From Dryas octopetala (lineage: Eukaryota > Streptophyta > Magnoliopsida > Rosales > Rosaceae): a stretch of 64,000 nt of DNA. This document shows positions 50,374 through 62,532 of the stretch, in pieces (position 1 is the stretch's first letter; the number at the start of each line of letters is the position of its first letter). Position numbers and translations under genes: made by a program. The notes below the pieces were generated by a model. The model worked only from the letters and a program-made list of their open reading frames with translations, did not search any database and was not told the origin of the DNA. The stretch is from the NCBI GenBank assembly GCA_963921425.1, contig OY992840.1, forward strand, positions 1,242,501 to 1,306,500, given 5' to 3'.

Positions 50374-52560
50374 TGGAGAATCTAGATTGTTCAAGTGGTA
50401 ACAAAGTGGAGTTTCAAGGTGAAGGTCATTGTCATTCACCTACTTGTGAGCCCAATAAAGACGACCAAATCAATGAAGAACTAAAACTTGGAATGGAGTT
50501 TGATTCTGCAGAGAGTGCATACAATTTTTATGTCAAGTATGATGGGAAAATAGATTTCAATGTGAGGAAACATCACTAAATGAAAAACAAGGCAGCTGTT
50601 ATAACAAGGGCAACATATTGCTGCTCAAAAGAAGGTCACCGAAACAACAAACAGCGTGAAGGTGCATCTTATTCTTTACCAATTTCAAGGGTTGGTTGTG
50701 AAGCCCATATGATCTGCAAACTTCAACAAAATGAGAAGTTTAAAGTCGTGTCATTTAATGATAACCACAACAATGATTTGATTAGAACACCAATGAAGCA
50801 TATGCTAAAGATTAATCTCGGCATGTCTAGAGCTCAAAAGGATGATGCAGACAAGTTAGAGATACAAATAAAAGCAACATTGGAATTCATGAGTAGAGAA
50901 GTTGGAGGGCAAGAGAAACTTGGTTTTTTGAATAAGGATTATCAAAATTACATACATAAAAAGCGAAAGTTGAAAATAAAAAAAAAGAGAGATGCTGGGG
51001 CTATATTTCAATACTTTCAAAAGATGAAGGTAGATAACTCATCCTATTTCTATTCAATACAACTTGATGAGGATGATATGATCACCAATATCTTTAGGGC
51101 AAATGCACGTTCCATGAGTAATTATGGTCTTTTTGGGGATGTAATTTGTTTTGATACTACTTATCGGACAAATGAATATGGTCAACCATTTGCACCATTT
51201 GTTGGTGTTAATCATCATAAGCAAACTGTTGTGTTTGGTGCAGCTTTATTATATGATGAAACCACGACCGACTCTTTTAAGTGGTTATTTGAGACTTTTC
51301 TTGTAGCAATGTTTGGAAAGAAACCAAAGACCATACTTACAGACCAATTTGCTGTAATGGCTAAAGCAATATCACATGTTTTTCCTGAAGCTTATCATCG
51401 ATTATGTGTTTGGCATATTTACTAGAATGCTACGAAGAATTTGAGTCATGTGTTTCACAGATCAAATGATTTATGGTATGATCTTAGCAAGTGCATATAT
51501 GACTTTGAAGATGAGGGTGAATGGCTATTTGTATGGAATGAAATGCTTGAATATTATGATCTCAAAGAGAATAAATGGTTGAAAGAAACATTTGAAGTGA
51601 GGAAAAAATGGGCATTGGTACGTGTATCGGTGACACACTTTCACAGCAGACATGATGAGCACACAACATAGTGAAAGTATGAATAGTATGTTAAAAAAAT
51701 ACTTGATGCCAAGTCATAATCTTTTACGCTTCTTTGAACATTATGAGAGAGATTTGGCAAATCGACGATATGATGAATTAATGGCGGACTTCAAGATGAT
51801 GCAAACCACTCCTAATTTATCAATTGATGCGGAAATGTTGCAACACACAGTGGAGGTTTATACCCCATAGGTTTTAAGACTCTTTCAGAAAGAGTTCATG
51901 GGTATGCTTAATTGCAATATCTATAAAGTTGGTAAGTCTGGGATGACCAGTGAGTACAAAGTATCTTATAAGTCTCAAGAGCATTTGGTTAAATTTGATA
52001 CTTCAGTCGTAACAGTTACTTGTAGTTGTATGAAGTTCACATTTGTTGGGATTTTATGCTCTCATGCATTAAAAGTGTTAGATAAGAAAAATGTAAAAAA
52101 AGATTACATATTAAAGCGATAGACGAGAGATGCAAAGGCCAGGACCATCACTCATTATCATAGACTGGAGACTAATGACAATCCTAAGAAGTCTATTGGG
52201 AAGTGATATAGTTATTTTTGTCTGTAATTTTTGTGAGATTGCATCTGTTGCAGCTGAACATGATAAGTTAACAACATGTGCACATGAGCATTCAGTGAAG
52301 TTGCTTAAAATATTGTAAGACTTGAAGACAAATCTTTGCCTAGATGATGCAAGTGTTCTTGGTGGAACTGGTGAAGCTGTTCATGGTGAAAGTGGTGAAA
52401 TTGAGCAAGTAGAACTAATACAAGCACGTGGAGTAAAAAAAAAAAGCTACAGTTGGATGGGCATGGGGAAGATTGAAAGGCCCACTTGAAAGGCGAAAGT
52501 ATAGATCACAAAAGAAAGCCACAAAAGATCCCACAATAAAAAAACTATCCATGCAGGTAA
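50374..52560 (+). pseudogene. FAR1/FHY3-type (MULE-transposase-derived) gene, broken
   Basis: The order of parts is that of FAR1-related proteins. First an N-terminal FAR1 zinc-finger region (LGMEFDSAESAYNFYVKY), then the MULE transposase domain (DVICFDTTYRTNEYGQPFAP, AALLYDETTTDSFKWLFETF, ILTDQFAVMAKAISHVFPEA, LCVWHI), and a SWIM zinc finger (CSCMKFTFVGILCSHALKVL). FAR1/FHY3 proteins act in phytochrome A light signalling as transcription factors; this copy cannot make one. Breaks: TAA at 50577-50579, TAG at 51423-51425, a frameshift near 51640, TAG at 51868-51870 and TAG at 52120-52122. Several stops replace CAG or TGG codons expected from the family, consistent with C-to-T decay. It could equally be a dead MULE rather than a domesticated gene; no terminal repeats were found. 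Confidence 0.85.
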
Positions 52561-52639
52561 GTTAAATTTTGATGAATATATTAAGCTAATATGTCTTAAC
52601 TATTATTTTTTCATTTATAGTTTCTTTTTAATAATGCAG

Positions 52640-52927
52640 GATTCTACTCCCGATGGTAATTCAAAAGAGCAACCAAATATGTCACATGAATTTTCTATGG
52701 TTGATGTATTAACTCAAGTAAGATATTTTTACTAAGCATAATTATTGGTTTTTACTGCTAGATATAAAATATCTACTAATTTTGATCATTTGGATTGATT
52801 ATAATGAATTTTAGTCTTTAAATTTGCTTCAGTTTATAAATTATAGGATTCTACTCCTATTGCTGGCAATTCAGAAAATCAAATGGTCATTGGACATGAA
52901 TTTTCAATGTTTGATTTATCAACTCAA
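52640..52927 (+). pseudogene. duplicated C-terminal exon of the FAR1-like pseudogene
   Basis: Two exon-like segments, each with AG before and GT after, encode related peptides: 52640-52717 (DSTPDGNSKEQPNMSHEFSM...) and 52847-52927 (DSTPIAGNSENQMVIGHEFS...). Both keep phase 0 at each border. A third possible exon follows at 53033-53104 (GSYINSGTHVSFSSKDFGAI). The upstream donor is GTAAGT at 52558. Confidence 0.6.
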
Positions 52928-53107
52928 GTATGATATGCTTGTTTTTATTTTTTCAGTTTAATTTATTTCTTCATTTTTCAGAAAATGCAGCATACTAATT
53001 TTCAATAAAAAATCTCATGTGCTCTTAATAGGGATCATATATTAATAGTGGAACCCATGTATCATTTTCAAGTAAAGACTTTGGGGCAATTATAAATTTT
53101 CAGATGT

Positions 53108-53300
53108 GAGCCTGCTCATGCGGAGTGACCCCTCTGTACGAGATTGTGGCCAGGATACGAGCCTGCTCGTGCGGAGTGACCCCTCCGTACGAGATTGTGG
53201 ACAGGATACGAGCCTGCTTGTGCAAAGTAACCGCTATGTACGAGATTGTGGCCAGGATTTGAGCCTACCCGTGCGCGGGATTGTGGCCAGGACATTGTCT
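53108..53300 (+). repeat. 51-bp tandem repeat, about 3.7 copies
   Basis: Copies start at 53108, 53159, 53210 and 53261 with GAGCCTGCTCRTGCGG-type beginnings and share GTACGAGATTGTGG. Since 51 is a multiple of 3, one frame stays open and would encode a 17-residue repeat (LLVRSDPSVRDCGQDTS). It probably belongs to the LTR-like block that follows. Confidence 0.9.
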
Positions 53301-54020
53301 ACAATACGGGTACAAGTATGGTGTGAGTTTTAAGTGTAAGCGTTTTGAGATATCAATTTACAAAGATAATTTCAGTTCAGATTTGATATTTCTCAGCTTG
53401 AAAAGTTTTATTGTTTTTTCAGTATATCGAGGTTTATTTGAGATGATTTTCGAAAATGGATGCAAAATAGTTTTAAAACTTGGGGATTGCAAAGAACGAT
53501 TGTGAGGTTTTAGAGATTTTTATTTTAAGATTTCTAAAAGGATAAATAAATTTTATGTTTCGTTTTCTTAACACGTCCACTCACTGAGTTATCTCACGTT
53601 TTCTCGATTTGTTAATCTTTCCCCCAAGATAGTAACAGTGGTGGAGGTCGAACAAATCATGTCGAGGCATTTACGTCTATTTCTTCATTCGGACCGTGTA
53701 GGCGCCATTTCCATTTTGAAACATTCTTTTCACTTTAATGTAGAATTTTTTGTAACAAAAGTAGTGGCTCTGATAACCATACTTAAATTATAAGTTATTT
53801 TGTATTTGTTGGGTCTGAAACCCCTTATTGGTTGTGGTAGAGGCGGTTGTTGGTTTTAGAAGTATTTTACAGGTTTATAAATTTTGGGTTAACGTTAGTC
53901 CATTTTCAGGGGAGGTTCTGCCAAATTTTCGATAGGATTTTACTTGATTTTGAATTCCCACAAGACCTCTCAGAGATTCAGGGTGAAATTCGGGGGCAGT
54001 CCTGTCACTTTAGAATACTC
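53301..54020 (+). mobile_element. LTR-like fragment of a Ty3/gypsy element
   Basis: 'cactcactgagttatctcacg', 'ccccaagatagtaacagtggtgg' and 'ggttctgccaaattttcgataggattt' are in the style of LTRs of large plant Ty3/gypsy elements (Del/Tekay type). No ends were found, and the assignment is by style only. Confidence 0.35.
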
Positions 54021-54579
54021 TCCAGATTGTGAGCCAATAGTTAATCTAAAGGACATAATCTATGTAATGCACTATGCTAACCTTTAAGCAATGAAGTTCA
54101 GTGCCATCCTGGGTATAGATATATGGATGCATGCCGGTAATGAAACTGGTTAGCCATACTAAATATGATAAAGCGTCACATATAAGTAACATAACATCAC
54201 TAAACATAGAGATTTAGGATAAATTAAATAGATGATATACTAACGCAAAATATATATAAGATGAGATTGTTGCTTATAAAGCTAACTCTGGTTTACATTT
54301 AACAAGTGCAGGTCACATATTTTCATCCTTTATGGAAACAAAACTTCATTAAAAAAAAGAATTAATTACCATATACTACATGTCAACTCATGTATGTAAC
54401 CATACACACCCTAAGCATGATTATGTAACAATTAGGTATGTGTACTTAACAATCAGGTACTCATTTTAGACATCAAGCATGGGCCAGCCATGTGTTCTTT
54501 AAGTAGTCACTTTTATTGTTTTGTTTTCATTGCTTTTATTTTTTGATAAATTTCCAAATCTCACAATTATGCTCCAGAT

Positions 54580-54582
<3 letters not shown>

Positions 54583-54646
<64 letters not shown>

Positions 54647-55480
54647 CATAAATCATGTGAGTTTGCAGAGATCAGAAATGAAGGACGGTTGCAGATCATG
54701 ACCTGAAGTACTAGGAGAGATCGTTATCGGAGTTGAACTTGTTCTACGAAGGAGAAGATAGAGGAAAGTCGCTGCCCACGTCCGATGTGACAGTTTTCGA
54801 AGGCCATGAACTAGAGTGAATACTCAGTTCCTCGTGGTGAAGGCGTGGTGGCGTCGCAGTGGTAGAAATCACATGAGGACGTGCTGTTGGTGGCAAGATT
54901 GCTTTGTGAAATTATAGGTGTTGCTTTGTTTGTAGCCTCTGTTTTCGTATTGATTTTGATTTTGAAATCAATTTTGCACATTTTATTGTTGTTGTAACTA
55001 CAGTTTCAATTGCAATTGCAGTTTCAGTTGAGGGTTTAGGTGCACTTTTAGTTTCAGTTACGGGTTTAGGTGCACTTTTAGTTGCGGTTCCAGTTGCAGT
55101 TCTAGTTGTAGTTTTAGAATTCTCAAATTTGTTATATCAATTTGAATATGAGAGGTCTCAGAATTCTTAAATTTTTTGTTATGTAGCACTTTCAGTTTAA
55201 TCTTGGAGATGAGATTGCAGTTTTAGGTGGTGATTTCTGATTGTGGGTGAGTTGTGCGCATGAAATTTGGTAAAGTGTAAATCAGTAGTGTTTGGGTAGT
55301 TTGTTTTTTCTTTTTCAAAATGGCTTAAGTTGAGTCCGGTTTGGAGGATTGAGTTTATTATTTTTGTCTTTGTCACAAGCGGCTGGATGTTGGGCCTTCT
55401 AGAGTGTGACCTGAGAGTTAAATTTGTGGGATTGAGTACTTTTGGTTAACTTTTTGGGTTGTCAGTACCTTAATGTTTAC
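54583..55480 (+). repeat. dispersed repeat copy 2, beginning with a CT microsatellite
   Basis: A CT tract (54583-54650) is followed by sequence related to 19481-21060 (see copy 1). Around 55155 it reads 'cagaattcttaaattttt', which resembles what the 19.8-kb copy would have had before its hAT-like insertion. Confidence 0.35.
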
Positions 55481-55669
55481 AGACTCTTAAAAAAATGAAA
55501 TAGAGTAAAGCAATGAACAAGATGTCCACTGGATCAATGAAATAAGGTAGCTTATTTATAGCAACTATCTCTGTTGAAATTTTGTTAAATTAATCTCTTG
55601 TTAATTAAACTCTTTTAATCTTGTAACTTAGCAAGTCTAGTAGTACCGAGACTCTGCTCGTGGGAAGTC

Positions 55670-57353
55670 TTCAACAGGTATACCCTTAACCCAGCTTATT
55701 TAATCTGCTGTTATTTAAGTTGTGATTATAGACGGAACGCTATTTAACTGTTGTTATCAAACGAACTTAATAAATATTGAGGCCATATCAGTGGTAACCA
55801 AATAACGTGATGACTAAGGTCAGTCTATGAGCATATATAGGCGTTGGGTACTGAGCCAGAGCTCCCTCAGTTTCCTCATTCACTAACCTGGTCACGTTGT
55901 AAGGTTCATATCTAATCAACCTCCTTAACAATAAATTAAAATAAACTTAGAAACCACATGGTCTGACATGACTGTCTGCCACGGGGAGCAGGGTTATGCC
56001 GGATCAAGAATTTAGAAAAGCCTAGTAGTTACGCTAGTGTCAAACCTCTGGATTTTACATGGTCTTAACAGACAAGGTCGAGAGTATGTTTAGTACGTTT
56101 CTAATAGCTGTTGTCGGATTCGGATCTCTAGTTTCCCAACAGGTACAAGTGTGACCCAAACACATGAAAGGGATCAAGCAAATGACATACTTTGGTAAAA
56201 CAGGTATGGGCAAGGTACCATATCCCGGTTATTGGATTTCCTGCCTATTTTCGTACTATATGTATATGGAAATGTCTTTCACAGAGAATGTGCATGATTT
56301 TTGTATGGCATATTTGTGTGATTTTCTCTGTGTGATACCTTGGACGGCCTGAGAGTAAAGGGCACGTGTTGTGACCTTGGGTTTCGATCCCCTAAACCTT
56401 CGGAGGGGTAAGTACGGACTGATTAGTCGAATGTCCTTCTGGTGAGGCTAACCAATGTGGTATTACCAGGTAAATGGATAATCTCACCACAGTATTGAGG
56501 TGGTGGTTGAATTTTTCGATACTGGTGGTTGGCCTATACGCGATCGGTCGCAGGTATGTTTCTGAACTATGTCACGTGACATGAAGGATTTTCACTTAAA
56601 AAGATGTATGAGCATGCAAAGGTTTTACTTACTGATTATTGGCATAATTATCTTTATCATTACTAGCATTGGTTACAATATTATTGGTATTGATACCCTA
56701 TTTTTGGGTGTACATTTTTTTTAACTGTTTTTCTTGAAATCATATATTTTTCGAATATTGTTTCAAACCTAACCAGGATTTTCCCCGAAGGGAAGCGATG
56801 AACGTATGTGACGCTTACCCTCTACTGTACTCTTGTGAGTGCAAATAATCCAGTTGTTGGAGACTAGGACTGAGGTCGTGGGTATGGTACTTGCAGTTTG
56901 TCAGTTTCAGGCTTGCTATCTGGTTTAGATCCTTTCTTTGGATCCGTGGTGGTGTTTATCTTTCATCCTCGTAGGTGGCATCTCTCATTGGCAACCCATG
57001 AGTCCAATTTGTTGCACCACTTTGTTGAAGACTGAATCACTCTGGCATGGATTGGATTATCCTGACATATCTATTTATCTACTGTTTTATTATGTAGGAC
57101 TAGGGTTAGTGTATTTCAAACATATAACCCTCACGGGTTGGTACTCTTCACTATTATTTATAATATAAGGTATATTCAGTAATTTCTTCTGTTGTATTTT
57201 TTTACTACTCTGATCCAACCCGGGTTCTTCAATAAAAGGGCTTAACTCGTTTTAGAAAGTTTAGGAATATAATACTCGGGGGTAAGGGGTATTATAGTCT
57301 CAAGATCTTTAAGACAAGTGTCGCTGTGGTGTTTCCAGTTTCGGGGCGTCACA
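55670..57353 (+). mobile_element. probable 5' LTR of a decayed Ty3/gypsy element (left end not found)
   Basis: The right end is set by the primer-binding site at 57361; the last bases are TTCGGGGCGTCACA. Long, low-coding, moderately GC DNA with 'cccctaaaccttcggaggggtaagta' fits a long LTR. The left terminus, expected to begin TGTGACGCC, was not located, so the LTR may be truncated or invaded. Confidence 0.45.
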
Positions 57354-57360
57354 GAAAAAG

Positions 57361-57372
57361 TGGTATCAGAGC
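57361..57372 (+). other. primer-binding site, initiator tRNA-Met type
   Basis: TGGTATCAGAGC, a perfect match to the standard site, lies 7 bases after the CA that ends the LTR-like block. Confidence 0.75.
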
Positions 57373-57581
57373 GATATGACCTGGAAAAATAACTTTGTAA
57401 GATTGTTAGTAGATTATTTTTACTAATATGCAGAATATGCCAACCCAGAGCCGATTTAGCAAATTCTTTCAAAGTTTCCACTTAAACACATTCTTCGATA
57501 AGTCTTTTCCTTGAAACAGTTTTGTTCCTTGTATTATTTGTGTCAATCATTCTCTTATTTGTTTTCAGTCTTGTTGACAAG

Positions 57582-59030
57582 ATGTCGCCCCATTTTGATC
57601 GAACTAACAGTAATGCCAATAATCGGTTCGACCTGCAACAAATGGCTGAATTTATGCAGGCTTTCTTTACTCAACACGCTGGTAACCGTTTCACTTCCGC
57701 TGAACGTGAGGATAAGTGACGAGGCAAGTACTTAGATCATTTCCTTAAGACTAAGCCGATGAAGTTTCACGGAAGTTCTGAACCCGATTTAGCTGAGATT
57801 TAGGTTACGCACATTGGGAAGAAGCTCGAGTTGATTAACGCACCAAATGAGTACAAGATCTAGCTAGCTACACATGTGTTCGAAGGCGAAGCTGACAGAT
57901 GGTGGAGATCCATTAGGCACCGAGAAAATAACACCATGAGTTGGGAAGGATTCAGGGAATTGTTCTATGACATATATTTTCTCGAGCCACTGCAGATGAC
58001 AAAGATGAAGGAATTCATGGATCTAGAGCAAGGAAACATGACTGTTTCTGAATACGTGGGAAAGTTTACTGAACTTGGACGTTTCGTCCCATCTACCATG
58101 AATGATGAGAAGGCAAAGATTGTCAGATTTTTGCAAGGTCTAAAGAACGGGATTCGCCAATACTTGGCAAGTCAAAGGTTTACAGTTTTCAAAGATGTGG
58201 TCAATGCTGCTTATGCTCAGGAGCAGGATTTCCTCGCAACAAGACAAAAAGGGGAAATTGTGAAGTCATAGGGAACAAGACTAGGAAAAAGAAGAAATTT
58301 TCAGAGGGGAGGTCTTTCCTGAAACGAAAGAAACTGGAAAAGGAATAGGCCTCAAATTTGTTTCCAGTGTGGAGGTGAAGACCACTACAGAAATGATTGT
58401 CCTACTAGAACACATCAGAATGCCCCCAGGCCACAACCACAGATACAGGCTGCACCATAACCATTTAGAGCTCAACCATTGCAACAGGCACCACCACCAC
58501 CCAACAACTGTGGAGGACAAGGAAGAGGTGGCGGAGGAAGACCACAACTAGCTAGAGGAGGACGCGTATTTGCTATAAGAGCTAACCTAGAAGAAGCCCC
58601 ACTTGACGGTACTATACTGTTTTCTATTACTGAAGTTAGAATTTTGTTTGATATGGGTACTTCGAATTCATTTATCTCTGTTAGCTTTGTTGAGAAATTA
58701 GGATTGCATGCTGAACCTCTAGCTGAAACCATCCACATGAGTACGCCCATTGGAACAACAACCGAGATAGATAGAATTTACCAATCTTGCCAACTAGTAG
58801 TCCAAGACCAAGTCTTGACAACAAACCTATACCCTTTGAACATGGATTACTACGATCTTATTCTAGGAATGGATTGGTTACAAGAAAATCAGGCACAAAT
58901 CGATTGTGAGAAAAGAAAAGTGAAGGTAGTCACGAGTAAAAAAGAAGAGGTGATCATCCGATTGCACAAACCGCTACAACCCATCAACCCATTGCTAAGT
59001 TTGTTTCAAAAGCAAGAGAGTTATGCTATG
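57582..59030 (+). pseudogene. gag and protease of a decayed Ty3/gypsy element
   Basis: It starts MSPHFDRTNSNANNRFDLQQ. Capsid-type pieces follow (GEADRWWRSIRHRENNTMSW, NMTVSEYVGKFTELGRFVPS), then a zinc knuckle (CFQCGGEDHYRNDC), then protease (VRILFDMGTSNSFISVSFVE, LILGMDWLQENQAQIDCEKR). The protease active site reads D-M-G instead of D-T/S-G. Stops interrupt at 57717, near 57800, near 57860 and at 58269. Homology ends near 59030, where unrelated repeat sequence begins, so RT, RNase H and integrase are absent. Confidence 0.85.
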
Positions 59031-59044
59031 CTATTCACTCATCA

Positions 59045-60660
59045 TTTCCACACAAGCCAAGCAGAAGGAAGTGTTCACTCGTTTTTAGCCAAGATTGGCC
59101 AAAAGCAACACTTTGGTCCGTTTTCGTGTAAGTGTGGGGCATGCCACCGGCAAGCCAAGTTTTGGCTCGATCGGAATGTGATAGTGATTGGGTTGAGTAA
59201 CTGCACCAAAATTGATTCTTATCAAGCGATTGATCAGCCAAGCTAGGAACAACTCTTGGCCTAGGTTCTTTTCTAGCCTCGAGAACAAGGCTCTTAAAGG
59301 CCTAGTCGGAATCAAAATTCGACCCACTAGTTGGCCTCCTTAGAATTACGTGATCGAACTCGTGCACAAAGTGGTGCAAGTGCCCAAGCAAAACAAAGAA
59401 ACTATAGATAACAAAAATATAACGAAACTTAATACGATCTTGACCAATCAAGTTAACTTGAAGATTCAAAGAAACAATGAAAAATAGCAGGCATTAGATT
59501 GAGGGCGAATGAAAGAAAAATTGCATTAAAGTTGAAGTAAGGACAAACAAAGTTGCATGAAAAGTAAAGAACAAAACTAAATTGATACCACAAGACTTTG
59601 GGAAGGATGATGGCAGAGCTACAAACCTAGTGAACTAGAACTATTGAAAACTTAAAAGCACCTCGAACGATAGCAACTAAGTAAAATCGAAAGCAAGAAG
59701 AACTTTGAGAGATTCTTGAGAGCTTGAGAGTTTGAGTTGATTGTTGTGTGTTGAATGTTTTTTTTTTCTTCTAAATGCATTTATATATAGGGGTTGGCAT
59801 AGCAATGAGCCATTACTTGGCCCGGAATTCCCTCTACTCTTCTTGTACGGATGAGATTTGAATTCTCTTGAATTTAGGATTTGGACTCTTGATTTGGACG
59901 TCTTGGCTTCTTGATTCATTCAGGACTCTTGGTCTCCAAAACTTTCCGAATTCTTCCCTTGGTAGGATTTTGATTAATCTTGCATTTAATTTTTTTAAGG
60001 AAAGTATGTCTTTAACTTAGATTCGGGCTCTCTCTTGGACGAAATTTTAGCTTAAGTAGAACTTTTTGGTGAATGAGAAATCCTTATACAACTTGGGCGG
60101 AGCCATTATTGATGATTGATCGAAATCCTTTCCAAACTTGGACTCTTGATTTGGACGTCTTGGCTTCTTGATTCATTCAGGACTCTTGGTCTCCAAAACT
60201 TTCTGAATTCTTCCCTTGGTAGGATTTTGATTAATCTTGCATTTAATTTTTTTAAGGAAAGTATGTCTTTAACTTAGATTCGGGCTCTCTCTTGGACGAA
60301 ATTTTAGCTTAAGTAGAACTTCTTAGTGGATGGGAAATCCTTATACAACTTGGGCGGAGCCATTATTGGCTAAGAAATTTCCATCCATGAGCTTTGATTT
60401 TTTCAGGCTAGATGGGCTCTTGATAAAATTAATAAAATCCCAGCCCAAAATGCTAGAAAAATTATAAGGTCGTCGCCCTTTAAAAAACGAAAGAAAGAGA
60501 TGACTCGGCCTCAAAATAGGCCGGAATCACTCTTTTCTTTTATAAAAATAATAAATTGGGCCTCTTAGTCATCAATAATAAATGAAATGTTTTGGCCTTT
60601 TCTCACTCAAGTCGGGCCACTTTCATGATCCACTTTCATGAGGCAAAAACTTACAACTGT
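59045..60660. repeat. unclassified repetitive DNA truncating the gypsy element
   Basis: There is no similarity to pol. A tandem duplication with a 257-bp period (59881-60137 and 60138-60370) is nearly identical across 'ggactcttgatttggacgtc...gcggagccattattg'. Palindromic words such as 'gcctcaaaataggcc' occur near 60507. Possibly part of another LTR element, but no ends or coding parts are visible. Confidence 0.4.
59881..60370 (+). repeat. 257-bp-period tandem duplication
   Basis: Two copies of about 232 bp with a 25-bp spacer segment present only after the first. The copies differ at only a few positions, so the duplication is recent. Confidence 0.9.
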
Positions 60661-60675
60661 ATATTTTTTACAAGG

Positions 60676-62352
60676 TTACAGATTTCTTCGACTTAGTTGC
60701 CACGCAAACTGATCAACAGCCACCATAGCACGAGATGCTGAGCCAATAGAACCATCATATCTGCACGAATGAATTATATTTCACAAAAAACAATCACAAA
60801 TCTCTTTGAAATAGACACATTTGTTTAAGTTTCCCATTCTAAACATATTACATTCACATCACAAACCTCATTTCAGTGCTTAATGTAAAAATTAAAGATG
60901 GTATGGGCTTACAATGCAACCAATAGAAATGCTGCTGTTTGCATAATGATAGCACCTTCACCAGCAGGTTTTGATGTGTTCATGCACCTTGCACAGAACC
61001 AATTCTCGTGAATTGATGTGACAACATCTGTCATAATATTAGATCAAGTAAAATTGACCACAATTGGAGATGTCAAAACATTACAATTGCTATTTATAGA
61101 GATCTGTAGATATTATAATCCGAAATTTAACATTCCATTTTAAGATGCATATATGAAAAATTCCGTTGTAAGATGCACATATGAGCAATTCTCATGAATT
61201 GAAGTGACAATATCTGTCATAATATTTGCGACATGTTTTTCATTTCTAGCAGCGGTTTTCTATCCTCACAAAAAGCCCTTTCTTGTAGTGAAAGAACAGT
61301 ACATAATGAATATACTGAAAATCTGTTGTCAAAATTTCACACTTTAAACTGAAAAAAACTCTGCAGGTTTCAGTACCACCGTATAAAGCCACTTTAAGAT
61401 CCTTAATAACTTAATAAGCAATAAAAGAACCATACCCCCACCCCAACCTCCCAGTCAAATATTAGGCATAATGATCGCAGGTTGCACCCACAGTATAAAC
61501 TTACATTGATTTGGCCCAATAATGAAGCTCTCGGTCTGAAGCTTGTCACATTTGATGAAATCAATGAATTGGCTCAATTCGATGGGATTCACATTTATCC
61601 CTTCTTGTTCTGCGCTGCATGCATACAATCAACCTTTAGGCACAGTACTTCCAATCCGAACAAAATGATAAACATGACACATTTTTGTCCCTTTCATTAT
61701 TTCTGAAAGAAAGAATTTCTGTTGATATCAAGCATTGAGAAAGCAAGAAGATTGTCCCCTATAATTATTTCTGAAAGGAACACATTCAAAATATGACGTG
61801 TTAAGTTGAATACAAGAATATTGACACAGAAGCCAAGTTTTTTATGTGTCCTACCAAGGAATATGTATAGAATTTTAGTCCATTCTCGAAAATTGATGCA
61901 ATTCTTGTTAGACTGGTTACATGGATCTCAAACACATAAAAATAGGATTTCTCTCAGAATTTTGAGACATTATTAAAAACTTATGGTAAGAGTTAAACCT
62001 GAATACCCAAAAAAATTCATATATCTCTAAAATAAAAAGTCATAACTCTGGAAACACTTCAATACAGAGGCGAAAGTTTGACAGTAATACTCTGCATAGG
62101 TTGATATCAATTTATCAACTATCAAGAATACTATTGCTTCATCCACCTTTAATATTGAATTAATTAACTAACAAAATGATATTTCTCTTCATCCCATTGT
62201 TTCCATTCTTCAATATTTGGTTCATCAGCCCCAATCTCATTGGTAAAGGGTTGCAAGCTTTGCCGCCAGTCATTCAAAAGACCAGCAGTTTCATCATTGT
62301 TGGTGGCAATCACAGATCCAAAAGGAACAGAATCAACATCACCACCAACCAT
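60676..62352 (-). CDS. small spliced gene of unknown function (about 162 residues, or 3' part of a larger gene)
   Basis: Four minus-strand segments join in phase: 62352-62169, 61609-61505, 61027-60913, 60760-60676. The peptide runs from MVGGDVDSVPFGSVIATNND through NEIGADEPNIEEWKQWDEEK, IELSQFIDFIKCDKLQTESF, TSIHENWFCARCMNTSKPAG and GSIGSASRAMVAVDQFAWQL to SRRNL and TAA. Codon content and intron borders look genuine for the last three exons. The donor at 62168 (GTTAAT) is weak and was chosen for phase; an alternative donor lies at 62172. TAG and TGA lie directly before the ATG in frame, so either this is the start or an upstream exon joins nearby. I do not recognise the family. Confidence 0.5.
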
Positions 62353-62499
62353 TCACTACCAGATCACAATAATTTTCTACCTGGCTGCAAATCTCACATT
62401 CTTCTACTACAGAAACAACACCTGTATTGTATAGGAACCACTGAATATAGCCACAGATACAAGAAGATACAGAAAAGTAGATACACCAACCTTTTGAAG

Positions 62500-62501
<2 letters not shown>

Positions 62502-62531
<30 letters not shown>
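62502..62531 (+). repeat. T homopolymer (30 bases)
   Basis: An uninterrupted T30. On the minus strand it would be a poly(A), so a retroposed sequence ending here is possible. No matching body or target duplication was found. Confidence 0.85.

Positions 62532-62532
<1 letters not shown>

Noticed and set aside
53108..53300. CRISPR-like array
   Set aside because: The repeats are directly contiguous with no spacers, and this is a plant nuclear sequence.
54516..54706. Two serine/leucine-rich open frames
   Set aside because: Translations of the CT microsatellite.
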